From assembly GCA_000310025.1 (NCBI GenBank), contig FN648637.1:35305-99304 (forward strand): 64,000 bases of DNA. The letters are read 5' to 3'. The stretch comes from Ectocarpus siliculosus. Lineage: Eukaryota; Sar; Phaeophyceae; Ectocarpales; Ectocarpaceae. The notes under the pieces are model-generated. The model ran no database searches and was not told the origin of the DNA. It worked only from the letters and a program-made list of their open reading frames with translations. A program made the translations under genes and the position numbers. The number at the start of each line of letters is the position of its first letter. Positions within the stretch are counted from its first letter, which is position 1. This document shows positions 52,589 through 61,143 of this stretch, in pieces.

Positions 52589-54830
52589 TTCTGTTGGAGA
52601 GAGAGGACACGATCACCGCAGCTGCCCCGTCAACGGTTAGAAATTATGTACACCGTCACGGTTTTTCTGGTACGCCACGAAGACAGAAACAAACCAAGGA
52701 CAACACTTACTCATGAAGGCCTCGTAGTCGAGATCCGCGGGCCCCCATAACGCGCTCGTGCGCACTCGCGTTCTTGAGGTTCGATGATGGCGAAGCTCCA
52801 GCCGTAAAGCCTCGTACCGCGCCGCCGGTTGCTCTGCCCCCCTGAACTGCGCCTCCCGGAGAATCGATGACGAGCTGCCGCCGCCGCGGAGAAGTGGCGA
52901 AGGCGGCCTTGATCTGTGATGCACATTTTGGGCAAAATAACCGAGGAAGGGACATCAGGGAGATGTTGTAAGAGAGCATGTTATGAAGTGACACTGAAAG
53001 ACGTTAGAGGACAAACATCATCATGGAAAAAAAAACATATTGAGTGCAGCAAGCTGCGAAAGGTGTAGAAACAAGATGGTGAACCGACATATAAGACCGA
53101 AAAGTTGGTCAAATCGCCAAATCCCCTCCCTGACGATACGTTCGGAGGTAGCCGCGTTTTTTAAACGTGTTGGAGGTGGATATATTATTGGTTTCGGGGT
53201 TGTTTGGAGGTATTGTGCATATCTGGAACGAGTACGTTATGACGATTTTTGGAGGCCGACCCTTGGCCGACCACATGACCAATTATTGAACATGCGTAAA
53301 TTATTTCGTGCATGTAGTTTTAAACTGTACTGCGCTCTCTTTTGTCACAAGGGTGACGGCCAGGCAATGTGGGAAAATTTACGGGGGTCTGACAGCTAAG
53401 CGCAGGTTTCCTTCCGAGAGTACGCAGAGAGGGCTAGGGAGCAATACAGAAAAAATGACTCATTCAGTTCGTGGCACAGCTTGATCCAACGTCACGGCAT
53501 ATCACAGCTATAAAAATAGTGGAGAAATGAAATGACTGCTGTCTCGAGGCACCTCGCGGGTTGCACTACAGGTCGAGGTTCATGCAATGAGTGTCAGGGT
53601 TGGCTAAGGGCATGGGGTCGACTCATGCAAACAACTAAAAATCGAACTAAAAATCGAACGACGAAAGAGGGGGTCCCGGAGAATTGTTGGTTGGTATACT
53701 GAAGTACACAGCACAGACTCGGGTGGCCGTTTGGGTTTTTCTACTGCTTGTGCTGTTTTCGTCGGGTTAGCGGCAGAGAGGTGCTACGGACGATGCGAGG
53801 TGCGATGGAGTCACACAACGCTAGTAACACCAATGCAGTTCTGATATAGCACACTTGCTTCCCTGCCTCGGTAGGTGCTGCAGCTGTATATGTGTGTCGA
53901 AGGTGTGCTCACGACCAGGACCAGCTTTGGTAATTGTACAAGCTGTAGGAAGAAATTTAACTGCACCGCTGCTGCTGTGCTGCACAAAAATAATGCCAAG
54001 CAGCGTTGCCTCGATGTCGGTATCTCGACAAACCCTACTGCACTTACCATCTTCGGAAGGCTCGCGTCTTGAGAGCGCTCTCCCGGTGCTCGCCACTACA
54101 TGTGCAATCTCGAGTGGAAGGAGGAGATCGTCGTGCCGCCCAGTTCTCCGTGGGTCGAGACAAGCGCGCTAGCGCAAGCTGGTGCGCCCATGTTTGTAGC
54201 CCAAGCTGAAGGGGCCCCTGGGTTTGGCCGCTTGACCATGGCATCTCCATGGGCTTGGCATTGTGGGTCGTGCGTGTGTGTTGCATAGTAGTGGTGTGGC
54301 TTGGGCTGGCTGTTGGGTGTCGCACCCGAGATGCCAGCGGATCCCAACGGGCCGGGGCTCAACTGATCGGAATTTGATGAAGGGGTATGTACATGGCCCG
54401 GTCGCCCACAATAATTGCGCCGCTTCGCCAGAACTTCGCACTTCGCACCACTGCTGTGCATATCGATATGCATCATGATAATGGGACAAGAAGCACCACA
54501 ACAACACCTACCTATCCCGCTCCACGCCTTTGCGCATCGTGCTTCATACTTCGCACCCGACAGGCAAAAAAAAATCAATAATATTACTTCTTTCGGAGTA
54601 TATCTATGCGCCCGTTCACAACGGCCGAGGATGTGGCAGAGGATCCAACCGTACCTGATGGGCTTGTCCTGGCGTCCTTCACCTGACCTCGTTGGGGTAG
54701 ATTCCGTCTTGCGGAGGTATTCGCGATGACAGTCGTCACGGGAGGGGGGGAATATTGTCACAGTGGTTATAACGCTATCGCTTAGGGTAGCTCACTCATG
54801 TGTTAGCGTAACAAGCACTGGCTAGGGTTC
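52589..54830. other. Gene-poor region with anonymous open frames
   Basis: A 221-residue minus-strand frame (54761-54096) is the longest, Cys/His-containing but without a recognisable motif. A 119-residue plus-strand frame (53040-53399) is also anonymous. Neither has supporting features. Confidence 0.3.
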
Positions 54831-54995
54831 AATTAGTTTCTTCCATTTCATGGTCAGTTTCATCCATTTCATGGTCAGGTTCATGGTATCTTACCATTGG
54901 ATTCAAGTTGGGGGCTAGCAAAAGGGATACAATCCCGGTGGGTCTAGTCAAGGTGGGACTAATCAAGGGGGGACTAGCAAGGGGGGTCTACCTCC
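54831..54995. repeat. Short tandem repeats in the 3' flank of gypsy element B
   Basis: TTCCATTTCATGGTCAG is present about twice (54839-54880) with a 22-bp period. Next to it, a 16-bp unit of the type GGGACTAGTCAAGGTG occurs about four times (54937-54992) with G-run variation. Confidence 0.6.
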
Positions 54996-55494
54996 TGCAT
55001 TGACTCACAACTGGTTGCTGCTTAGCGATGTGGGTCAAAGTTCCTCTTCCGAGATTGGCCGCGTTAACAGTGAGCGATCACCCAAAACACGTGTTGAGGC
55101 GGAGCTCTAGAGGGGCTCCGCCAATGATTCAGGTACACCCTGGGGTATACCCTAGCCCTCCTCAAACCATCGTGAAATGGAATGATTCTCAGTATTTAGC
55201 GTCCGTTCATGCTACCGTGACACCCCCCCCAGCATACATGTGTTGAAAAACACAAAATGCTAAGGAGGTAGCAGAACGTGCTCTTCTCCCTCCTCAGATC
55301 ATACCACGCCGGGAATATAGATCTGAAAAGGAAGGATCGGATGCCGCCCTCCCCAAGTTAAACCACAACAAATGGATTTGAACCTCGGGAGAACGGATGC
55401 CGGTGTGTTCGCCGTCGATGTTACATTGCTGAAATCATCGACCCCGAATGACGGCCGTGAGTACTTTGGCCGCCGTATACCGGACTCCCTGACG

Positions 55495-55680
55495 ATGACG
55501 ATCTTGAACTGAAGAAGGCGATCGTCCACTGAAGAAGACGATCTTCCACTGTTGAAGACGTTCTTCCACCGACAGTCTCCCCAGATCGACGACTATCTTC
55601 CTCTGTCGACGACGATCTTGCATCTTGACCGACGTTCCCCGATTGTTGAGGACGGTCTTCGCTGCCGAAGACGATCTTGG
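55495..55680. repeat. Degenerate 24-bp tandem repeat
   Basis: Units of the type GAAGACGATCTTCCACTGTT recur seven or eight times with drift (GAAGAAGACGATCTTCCACT, GACGACGATCTTGCATCTTG, GAAGACGATCTTGG). GAAGACGATCTTC is nearly palindromic. The array lies just downstream of the pol stop codon of gypsy element B (minus-strand sense) and may belong to its 3' untranslated region. Confidence 0.65.
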
Positions 55681-55764
55681 AGCTCCTCATTCGTAGCACT
55701 GCCGCCACACACACACCCCCAGCTCCCCGCATGGGGAACGGAAGATGGCTGGCAGTGTACGCCT

Positions 55765-58700
55765 TCACGATTCTTGAGCGGTCAGCGGTGGGAGTCTGGT
55801 GGCAAGATCCATTCCACGCCTTAGCTCCCTGCGATTGAGCTCTTCCCAATCTCCGTCGCTGAACTCCACCCTCCAATACGGATCATAGAAGTCACAGACC
55901 TTTCCTCTGCTGAGCACAATGTTGTTCTCTTGATCCATGAGTTCCCGCCCAACCATGGTTCCACAGGGAAATTCCGCGAGAGCTTCGGCCCGTGTTGCTA
56001 CTTCGCGTTCTCCTCGTGACGGTGGTCCCTGGGGTCTCGGTGCTATATTTACCCCGTGAAAGTCTTCCCACAGGGCATGAAAAACATCAAGTTGCAGAGG
56101 CGAGAAACTGTCCCTGGCAGTGTCTTCGGTGATCCACGGGGAGGTGGTGCCATCCTGGTACTTCCCCCTATACTCCCATGCCCATGCGGACGCTATTCCT
56201 CCAGCGCCCTGGACCACCCGTCTATTCACCAAAGTATACAGAGGTGCCGCGACAACTGAGTCTTCCGCTAATCCTAAATCCGGTGACCATACAAAATGAC
56301 CAAAATCATCTTCGAATGGATGTCTGATGTCTTGTGGTCGCGAATGAAACAGCTTGAAGTCCGTGGCTGCCACCGTCCTCTGGCGAATTTGACGTCCATG
56401 CAGTCTTACAGTGAAGCTCAACCCCTCTCGCACGACGTGCACGACTTGCCACGGTCCTGTGAAGTGGTCATGGGCAAGTTTAGGGTGGACGCCATCCCTG
56501 TAGAGTGTACTGGCGCTCTCCTTGACCAATACCTTGTCGCCTACCTTAGCCTTGGTGCTTGGTGATGCACGTTTTATCTTCGCGTTCTGGAGTCCTCGGT
56601 GTCTATTCCGATTTTCCTGTCTCACTTTTAGCACTTGCATCACTTCCACAGTCTTCCTTCTCGTTTCCTCCACCGTCCTTTCCGACGGCAATGCTGGGCC
56701 CGAGTTGTCTAGTGATGGCGACATGTGGTCAAACGATGTCCTTGGCGCCCGTCCAAAAAGCAGTTGATACGCTGACTCTTTATTTGGAAGACTTTCATCC
56801 GGCGTCGTACGATGGGCCCAAGCGACTACTGCCACATACTCATCCCACCTGTTCGGCCATGCCTGGCAAAGTTCCGACAGCATCTCTTGCAGCACCGCTC
56901 CCATCCTCTCGACCGTTCCCTGTCCTCTAGGATGGTTGGTTGGTCCAAAATCGAGGGATATTTTGAGCCACCGGCACAGGTGTTCCATGATCGCCGAGGT
57001 GTTTTCTGCTCCCGGATCACAGCGCACTGATATGGGTAGTCCGAAGGTGAGGATGAGCTCCAGCAATTTCTTGCTGACCCCCAACGTTTCCTTCGTGGGG
57101 AGCGGAAAAGCGAAGAGGAACTTGGTTGCTCGATCCACTATCACCAGCAAATACCTGTTGCCCTTGTTCGATGTCAACTTCATGTCCAGAATGTCCATCT
57201 CCAAGACTTCCCATGGACGCAAGAATCGCGCCGGTAGCATGTGAATTTGTTTGCTCCACTGTCTCTTCCTCATACGGCATCGACATGACAGCACGTAGTC
57301 TCGCACATCTTTCTTCAGTGACGGCCAATGGTACTTGTCCTCCACAATGATAGTAGTGCGAGCTATCCCCGGGTGTCCGAAGGTGCCATGTGCCAGGGCC
57401 AGTACCGCAGACACCAGCTTGCGCGGTAGGGCTACAACATGTGCCACCCCTCTCGGCGCAAACCAAAGTAGACCTTGATCGTCCAGGATGTAGTCCGCCT
57501 GCTCTCCTTCGCCTTGCTCCAAATTATCCCGGATGGGCTTCAACCTCAGGTCTTCCTGTTGGGCATTTTTCAGTTGGCTACCGTCTCGTAGGACACGCTC
57601 CATTTGTTCCAACTGCTCGGAATGTCCCCGGCAGAGAGGGAAATCGTTGTCTGGCCGTTCTAACCTTGGTTGCGATTTCTCTTGGTCGGACCTCGATGGT
57701 GTTGTAGGCGAGCTCTCTGTCGACACTGATCGCCCCTTTTGTTGTGGCACCCCGGTCTCCTTCTCTGAAGAGGTGGTCGGCTTCACTATGGTGGATGGAG
57801 TGGGTGCTGTCGGCTGTCGTGCTCGCCGAGCCGCACTCCGAGTCTCCGCCGGGGTCACCTTAAAACGTGTGCGGTCGACGTGACGGTCGACTGCAACTCC
57901 CCTAGTCACCACTGCCGCTGTCTCATCTTCCGGATACAAGCTGGCCACGTCGATGAGCAGGTCGTCGTCCACTCGTTTGGTGTGACCTGTCTCTCCGTTC
58001 TTTGTACCATCCATTTGACGCTTCGACCTTCCTTTCAATTGTAGGAGATTCAGAACTTCTCTCAACATTGGCGCTAATGTGTGCTCTTGCATGACTCGAG
58101 CTACATCGCATCTTCTCAGAGTTGGTGGTACCTCGTAGTTGGCCCGGTTGGTGGTTAGCTTCACATAATCTTCCCATGAGAGCTCTTGCGCTTCCTGCAA
58201 CGACCCTGCGTCATTGGGGTGTGCCGTAAAAGTTGTTGGTAGGGGTTTACGACCCATGATGTGTTCCCTTGTAACCGTCACCACCGGCTCCTCAAACGAA
58301 AATATCTCCTTGTTCTGACGTCCCCGATTCAAGAAGAAGCATCCCTGTCTTCTCAAAAAGGCACCGACCGTAGGTGTTGACGGTGCGGTTCTCTCCACAT
58401 TCTTCTTCCACTGAGATAGTTTAGCTGTCAAATTAGGATCGTCGCTCTTCTTGATGGCTACCACAAACACTCTCCGTTTTGTTGTGGGTATCCCGACTGC
58501 TGTCGCTGACAAAGACGCGGTTGCCGTTTCACAGCCCGCCATGCGCAGTTCTGGTTGAAGAATGTTCTTCCATCTCTCTGACCCTGCAAAGCCTACTGGA
58601 CTCTCCATTACCAGGATCTGGATGGGGGACGACACGAAAATCTGCACAATGTTGTCTGCAATTCGCCCTGTCCTCGCTCCTTCGTCTTGACCATCCTCAA

Positions 58701-61143
58701 TGGCGCACGCATTGCCAATGAGAATTTCGGGTTTGTACTCGAGGATCGTTTGGCGTGTTGCGGGTTCTAACGGCTGACGAATCAATGTTGCATCACCGGC
58801 TCCCCCGTTGACTCTGATGCATTCCATGGTCTTCCAATCCGAGTCAATCACACATGTTACGTCCAGCATACCCTCAACGGCTTGTAATGCTCCACCTGCT
58901 CCTCGACCGAGAACAGCCGCCCTCGGCTGTCTTGGTGTAAAGAGACCTTGTGCTTGTTGATACGCCACTACGTACTCTTCGTCCCTCGGTGTCAGCGCAT
59001 CAGGTGTAATCTGCAATGCGTAGAACACACTGAGATTCTCCACTTCTCTGTCATCAACCTCTGTTGGCCCCAGGTCAGCTAAGCAGATTCCATCGAGCTT
59101 GATGTCTTCCTTGTGGAGAGTGGCTAACTTTGGTTGTGAGTCACTTTTCTCCTCTTCTTCCACAAGTTGTGATTGTGCCATCCTTTGGAGAGGAACCCAT
59201 TCCAACACTGGTCCTGCCGGCCCGCTCCCTCTTACTTCGCCGGCTCCATCACCCGGCAATGTGGTGTCGACATCGGGTTCGCCTGAACCTTGCCGCCGGA
59301 GTCTAGAAAGATCGTCTGGAACAACATGGTCTGTTCCCCTTCTCCACTTCAAGACCATATCATACGCCATCATCTTTAGCGCCCAACGGTGCATCTTTGA
59401 CGATAGGTTCTGGCTAATGAAGAGCCACATCAAGGCTGCACAGTCCGTGATGAGGGTGAACTGACGGTGCTGAAGGTAAACCTTGAAATGGTCTAGTGCA
59501 TACAACACTCCCACAACCTCCCGATCGTTTGACGACAGTTTTTCCTCGGACCTGGACAGTCTCTTACTGGCGTACCCGACCGGCGCCTCTCTGTTCTCCA
59601 CCTGCTGTGTCAGGACTGACCCTGCCGCGATCAAGCTGGCATCCGTATGCAGCGTGAAGGGTTCCAGCCAATTAGGTAGTACCAGCACTGGGTATGTGGT
59701 CAGTTTCTCCACGAGCTTCATATACGCCTCAATTTGTGGAGATCCCATGACGACTCGTTTGTTGCGTGCTCGTTTAGAACTAAATTCCTTGTTCCTCAGG
59801 ATGTCTGATAGTGGAGCGGCGATAGCGCTGAAGTCGGGTACGAATCCCCTCAAGTAGTTGGCCAGTCCAAGAAAGGACCTCAACTCTCCCACCGTCGACG
59901 GCATTTCCATTTCTTGCACGGCTGTTACCTTCGATGGTGCTGGTCGAGTTCCATCCCTTCCAACCATGACTCCTAAGAACTCGAGCTCTGGCAATAGAAA
60001 TTCGCTTTTCACGAAGTGACCTGTGTACCCTTTTCTTTTCAGGATAGTGAGGACCTTCTCCAGCAGTACGAAGTGTTCTTCCAACGTCTTGGTGTGAAGT
60101 GCGATGTCATCCAACCATTTCTCCAAGCCCTTGCCCAATACCTCTCGCAGATCATCACCCAACGTGGCTGAGAAGACGGCGGGGATTGTGGTGATACCAA
60201 AGGCGCATCGATTTGACTCGAGTAGACGTCCCGTGGGGTCCCTGAAGGCCGTCTTATGTTTGTCCGTCTCCTCAAGTTCCAGTTGATGATATGCCTGTGC
60301 CAAGTCGAGAGATGAGAAGAACTTACTCCCTTTCATCCGATCGAGCATGCCCGTAATGTCGCCATGTCCACCACTATCCTTCTTGATGAGCTTGTTGAGA
60401 GCTCTGTAGTCTATACAGATGCGGTATGTGCCGTCGGATTTAGGCACCGGCACAATCCGTGAGCACCACGAAGAGGTGGATAGCCTGAAGGTTCCCGCTG
60501 CCAGTCCCTGATTGAGCTGTTTCATCAAGATATCAGCCATAGGAGGACTCCACCTCTGAGCTTTGCAGGCGATTGGGGTGATGTTTTCGTCTATGAGTGG
60601 CAGTCCCACCTTCCTTCCATGTATAATCTTGACGACCTTCGTGTTCTTCGGGAAAAGGCTCCTGAATTTGTAGAGCAACGCTAATAGTCTCGCTCGCGTC
60701 GTCGGGCTCGTCTGTCCTGTCTTGGCCGTGCTTACGTCCACCGACGGCTCCTCGTGTCTCTGGCTCTGTTCCAAGGTCTGTCGTGCGCCCATTAACTCGG
60801 GTGTTGCTTTCCCCGGTAGTGGTTCTTTTAGGAGTAGCATTCTTTCGACATCACTACAGTTCACCGACATTGCCCGCGCGACTTGAGTTGACTCCGTAAT
60901 GGTCTCATAAGCGGTTGTTTTGTTAACCACTTTGATCTTCATCCTGACACTCGGGTCCCACCACTGAACACCTTTCGCGACTCCAAGTACTCCTCCCTTT
61001 TCCATATCGAAAGGTGCCACCGGAAAAACCAACACCAGAGTTTTGGTAAACAGTATTGGACCTGCCGATAATTTTTGTTTTGTTATCTCACGAGACCCCA
61101 TGGTGTCCCATTGGGCACCACGAGACACCATATTGATTCTCAT
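55765..61143 (-). CDS. Ty3/gypsy element B pol: RT, RNase H, methyltransferase-like domain, integrase, Tudor-like tail
   Basis: One uninterrupted 1,792-codon frame. The first 25 or so residues come from the adjacent satellite. Reverse transcriptase, about 205-400: YRICIDYRALN, FFSSLDLAQAYHQLE, WLDD (343-346), FLGVMVG. RNase H, about 495-610: D501 in FTLHTDAS, ITDCAALMWLF. Methyltransferase-like domain, about 735-1030: motif I GRGAGG (746-751), VIDSD (765-769), motif IV GNAC (810-813), motif VI ESP (847-849), motif VIII GIPTTKRRVF (884-893), HPNDAGSLQEAQ (975-986). Integrase, about 1215-1480: H1252, H1257, C1287, C1289, then D1317, D1376, E1412 with the exact D-x58-D-x35-E spacing. Tudor-like tail, about 1728-1780: YDPYWRVEFSDGDWEELN. 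Gag and protease are absent. The intact frame suggests recent activity; loss of the 5' part makes this copy non-autonomous. Confidence 0.9.
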   Translation of the reverse strand: MRINMVSRGAQWDTMGSREITKQKLSAGPILFTKTLVLVFPVAPFDMEKGGVLGVAKGVQWWDPSVRMKIKVVNKTTAYETITESTQVARAMSVNCSDVERMLLLKEPLPGKATPELMGARQTLEQSQRHEEPSVDVSTAKTGQTSPTTRARLLALLYKFRSLFPKNTKVVKIIHGRKVGLPLIDENITPIACKAQRWSPPMADILMKQLNQGLAAGTFRLSTSSWCSRIVPVPKSDGTYRICIDYRALNKLIKKDSGGHGDITGMLDRMKGSKFFSSLDLAQAYHQLELEETDKHKTAFRDPTGRLLESNRCAFGITTIPAVFSATLGDDLREVLGKGLEKWLDDIALHTKTLEEHFVLLEKVLTILKRKGYTGHFVKSEFLLPELEFLGVMVGRDGTRPAPSKVTAVQEMEMPSTVGELRSFLGLANYLRGFVPDFSAIAAPLSDILRNKEFSSKRARNKRVVMGSPQIEAYMKLVEKLTTYPVLVLPNWLEPFTLHTDASLIAAGSVLTQQVENREAPVGYASKRLSRSEEKLSSNDREVVGVLYALDHFKVYLQHRQFTLITDCAALMWLFISQNLSSKMHRWALKMMAYDMVLKWRRGTDHVVPDDLSRLRRQGSGEPDVDTTLPGDGAGEVRGSGPAGPVLEWVPLQRMAQSQLVEEEEKSDSQPKLATLHKEDIKLDGICLADLGPTEVDDREVENLSVFYALQITPDALTPRDEEYVVAYQQAQGLFTPRQPRAAVLGRGAGGALQAVEGMLDVTCVIDSDWKTMECIRVNGGAGDATLIRQPLEPATRQTILEYKPEILIGNACAIEDGQDEGARTGRIADNIVQIFVSSPIQILVMESPVGFAGSERWKNILQPELRMAGCETATASLSATAVGIPTTKRRVFVVAIKKSDDPNLTAKLSQWKKNVERTAPSTPTVGAFLRRQGCFFLNRGRQNKEIFSFEEPVVTVTREHIMGRKPLPTTFTAHPNDAGSLQEAQELSWEDYVKLTTNRANYEVPPTLRRCDVARVMQEHTLAPMLREVLNLLQLKGRSKRQMDGTKNGETGHTKRVDDDLLIDVASLYPEDETAAVVTRGVAVDRHVDRTRFKVTPAETRSAARRARQPTAPTPSTIVKPTTSSEKETGVPQQKGRSVSTESSPTTPSRSDQEKSQPRLERPDNDFPLCRGHSEQLEQMERVLRDGSQLKNAQQEDLRLKPIRDNLEQGEGEQADYILDDQGLLWFAPRGVAHVVALPRKLVSAVLALAHGTFGHPGIARTTIIVEDKYHWPSLKKDVRDYVLSCRCRMRKRQWSKQIHMLPARFLRPWEVLEMDILDMKLTSNKGNRYLLVIVDRATKFLFAFPLPTKETLGVSKKLLELILTFGLPISVRCDPGAENTSAIMEHLCRWLKISLDFGPTNHPRGQGTVERMGAVLQEMLSELCQAWPNRWDEYVAVVAWAHRTTPDESLPNKESAYQLLFGRAPRTSFDHMSPSLDNSGPALPSERTVEETRRKTVEVMQVLKVRQENRNRHRGLQNAKIKRASPSTKAKVGDKVLVKESASTLYRDGVHPKLAHDHFTGPWQVVHVVREGLSFTVRLHGRQIRQRTVAATDFKLFHSRPQDIRHPFEDDFGHFVWSPDLGLAEDSVVAAPLYTLVNRRVVQGAGGIASAWAWEYRGKYQDGTTSPWITEDTARDSFSPLQLDVFHALWEDFHGVNIAPRPQGPPSRGEREVATRAEALAEFPCGTMVGRELMDQENNIVLSRGKVCDFYDPYWRVEFSDGDWEELNRRELRRGMDLATRLPPLTAQES
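58054..58941 (-). other. Cytosine-C5 DNA methyltransferase-like domain within element B pol
   Basis: Domain entry for residues about 735-1030 of the pol above. The known family (Dnmt/Dcm type) transfers a methyl group from S-adenosylmethionine to cytosine C5. Motif I (FxGxG) binds the cofactor, the motif IV Cys attacks C6, the motif VI Glu protonates N3, and motif VIII Arg supports catalysis. Here a glycine-rich GAGG with an acidic VIDSD about 15 residues later, Cys 813, Glu 847 and Arg 890/891 are in the right order and spacing. The Pro before the catalytic Cys is replaced by Ala (GNAC) and ENV by ESP. Motif X (GN) is not evident. The fold assignment is fairly secure; enzymatic activity is uncertain. 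Confidence 0.65.

Noticed and set aside
54096-54761. 221-residue minus-strand frame as a gene
   Set aside because: Cys/His content is scattered without spacing typical of zinc fingers. There are no splice or family signals, and plus-strand frames over the same bases are just as open.
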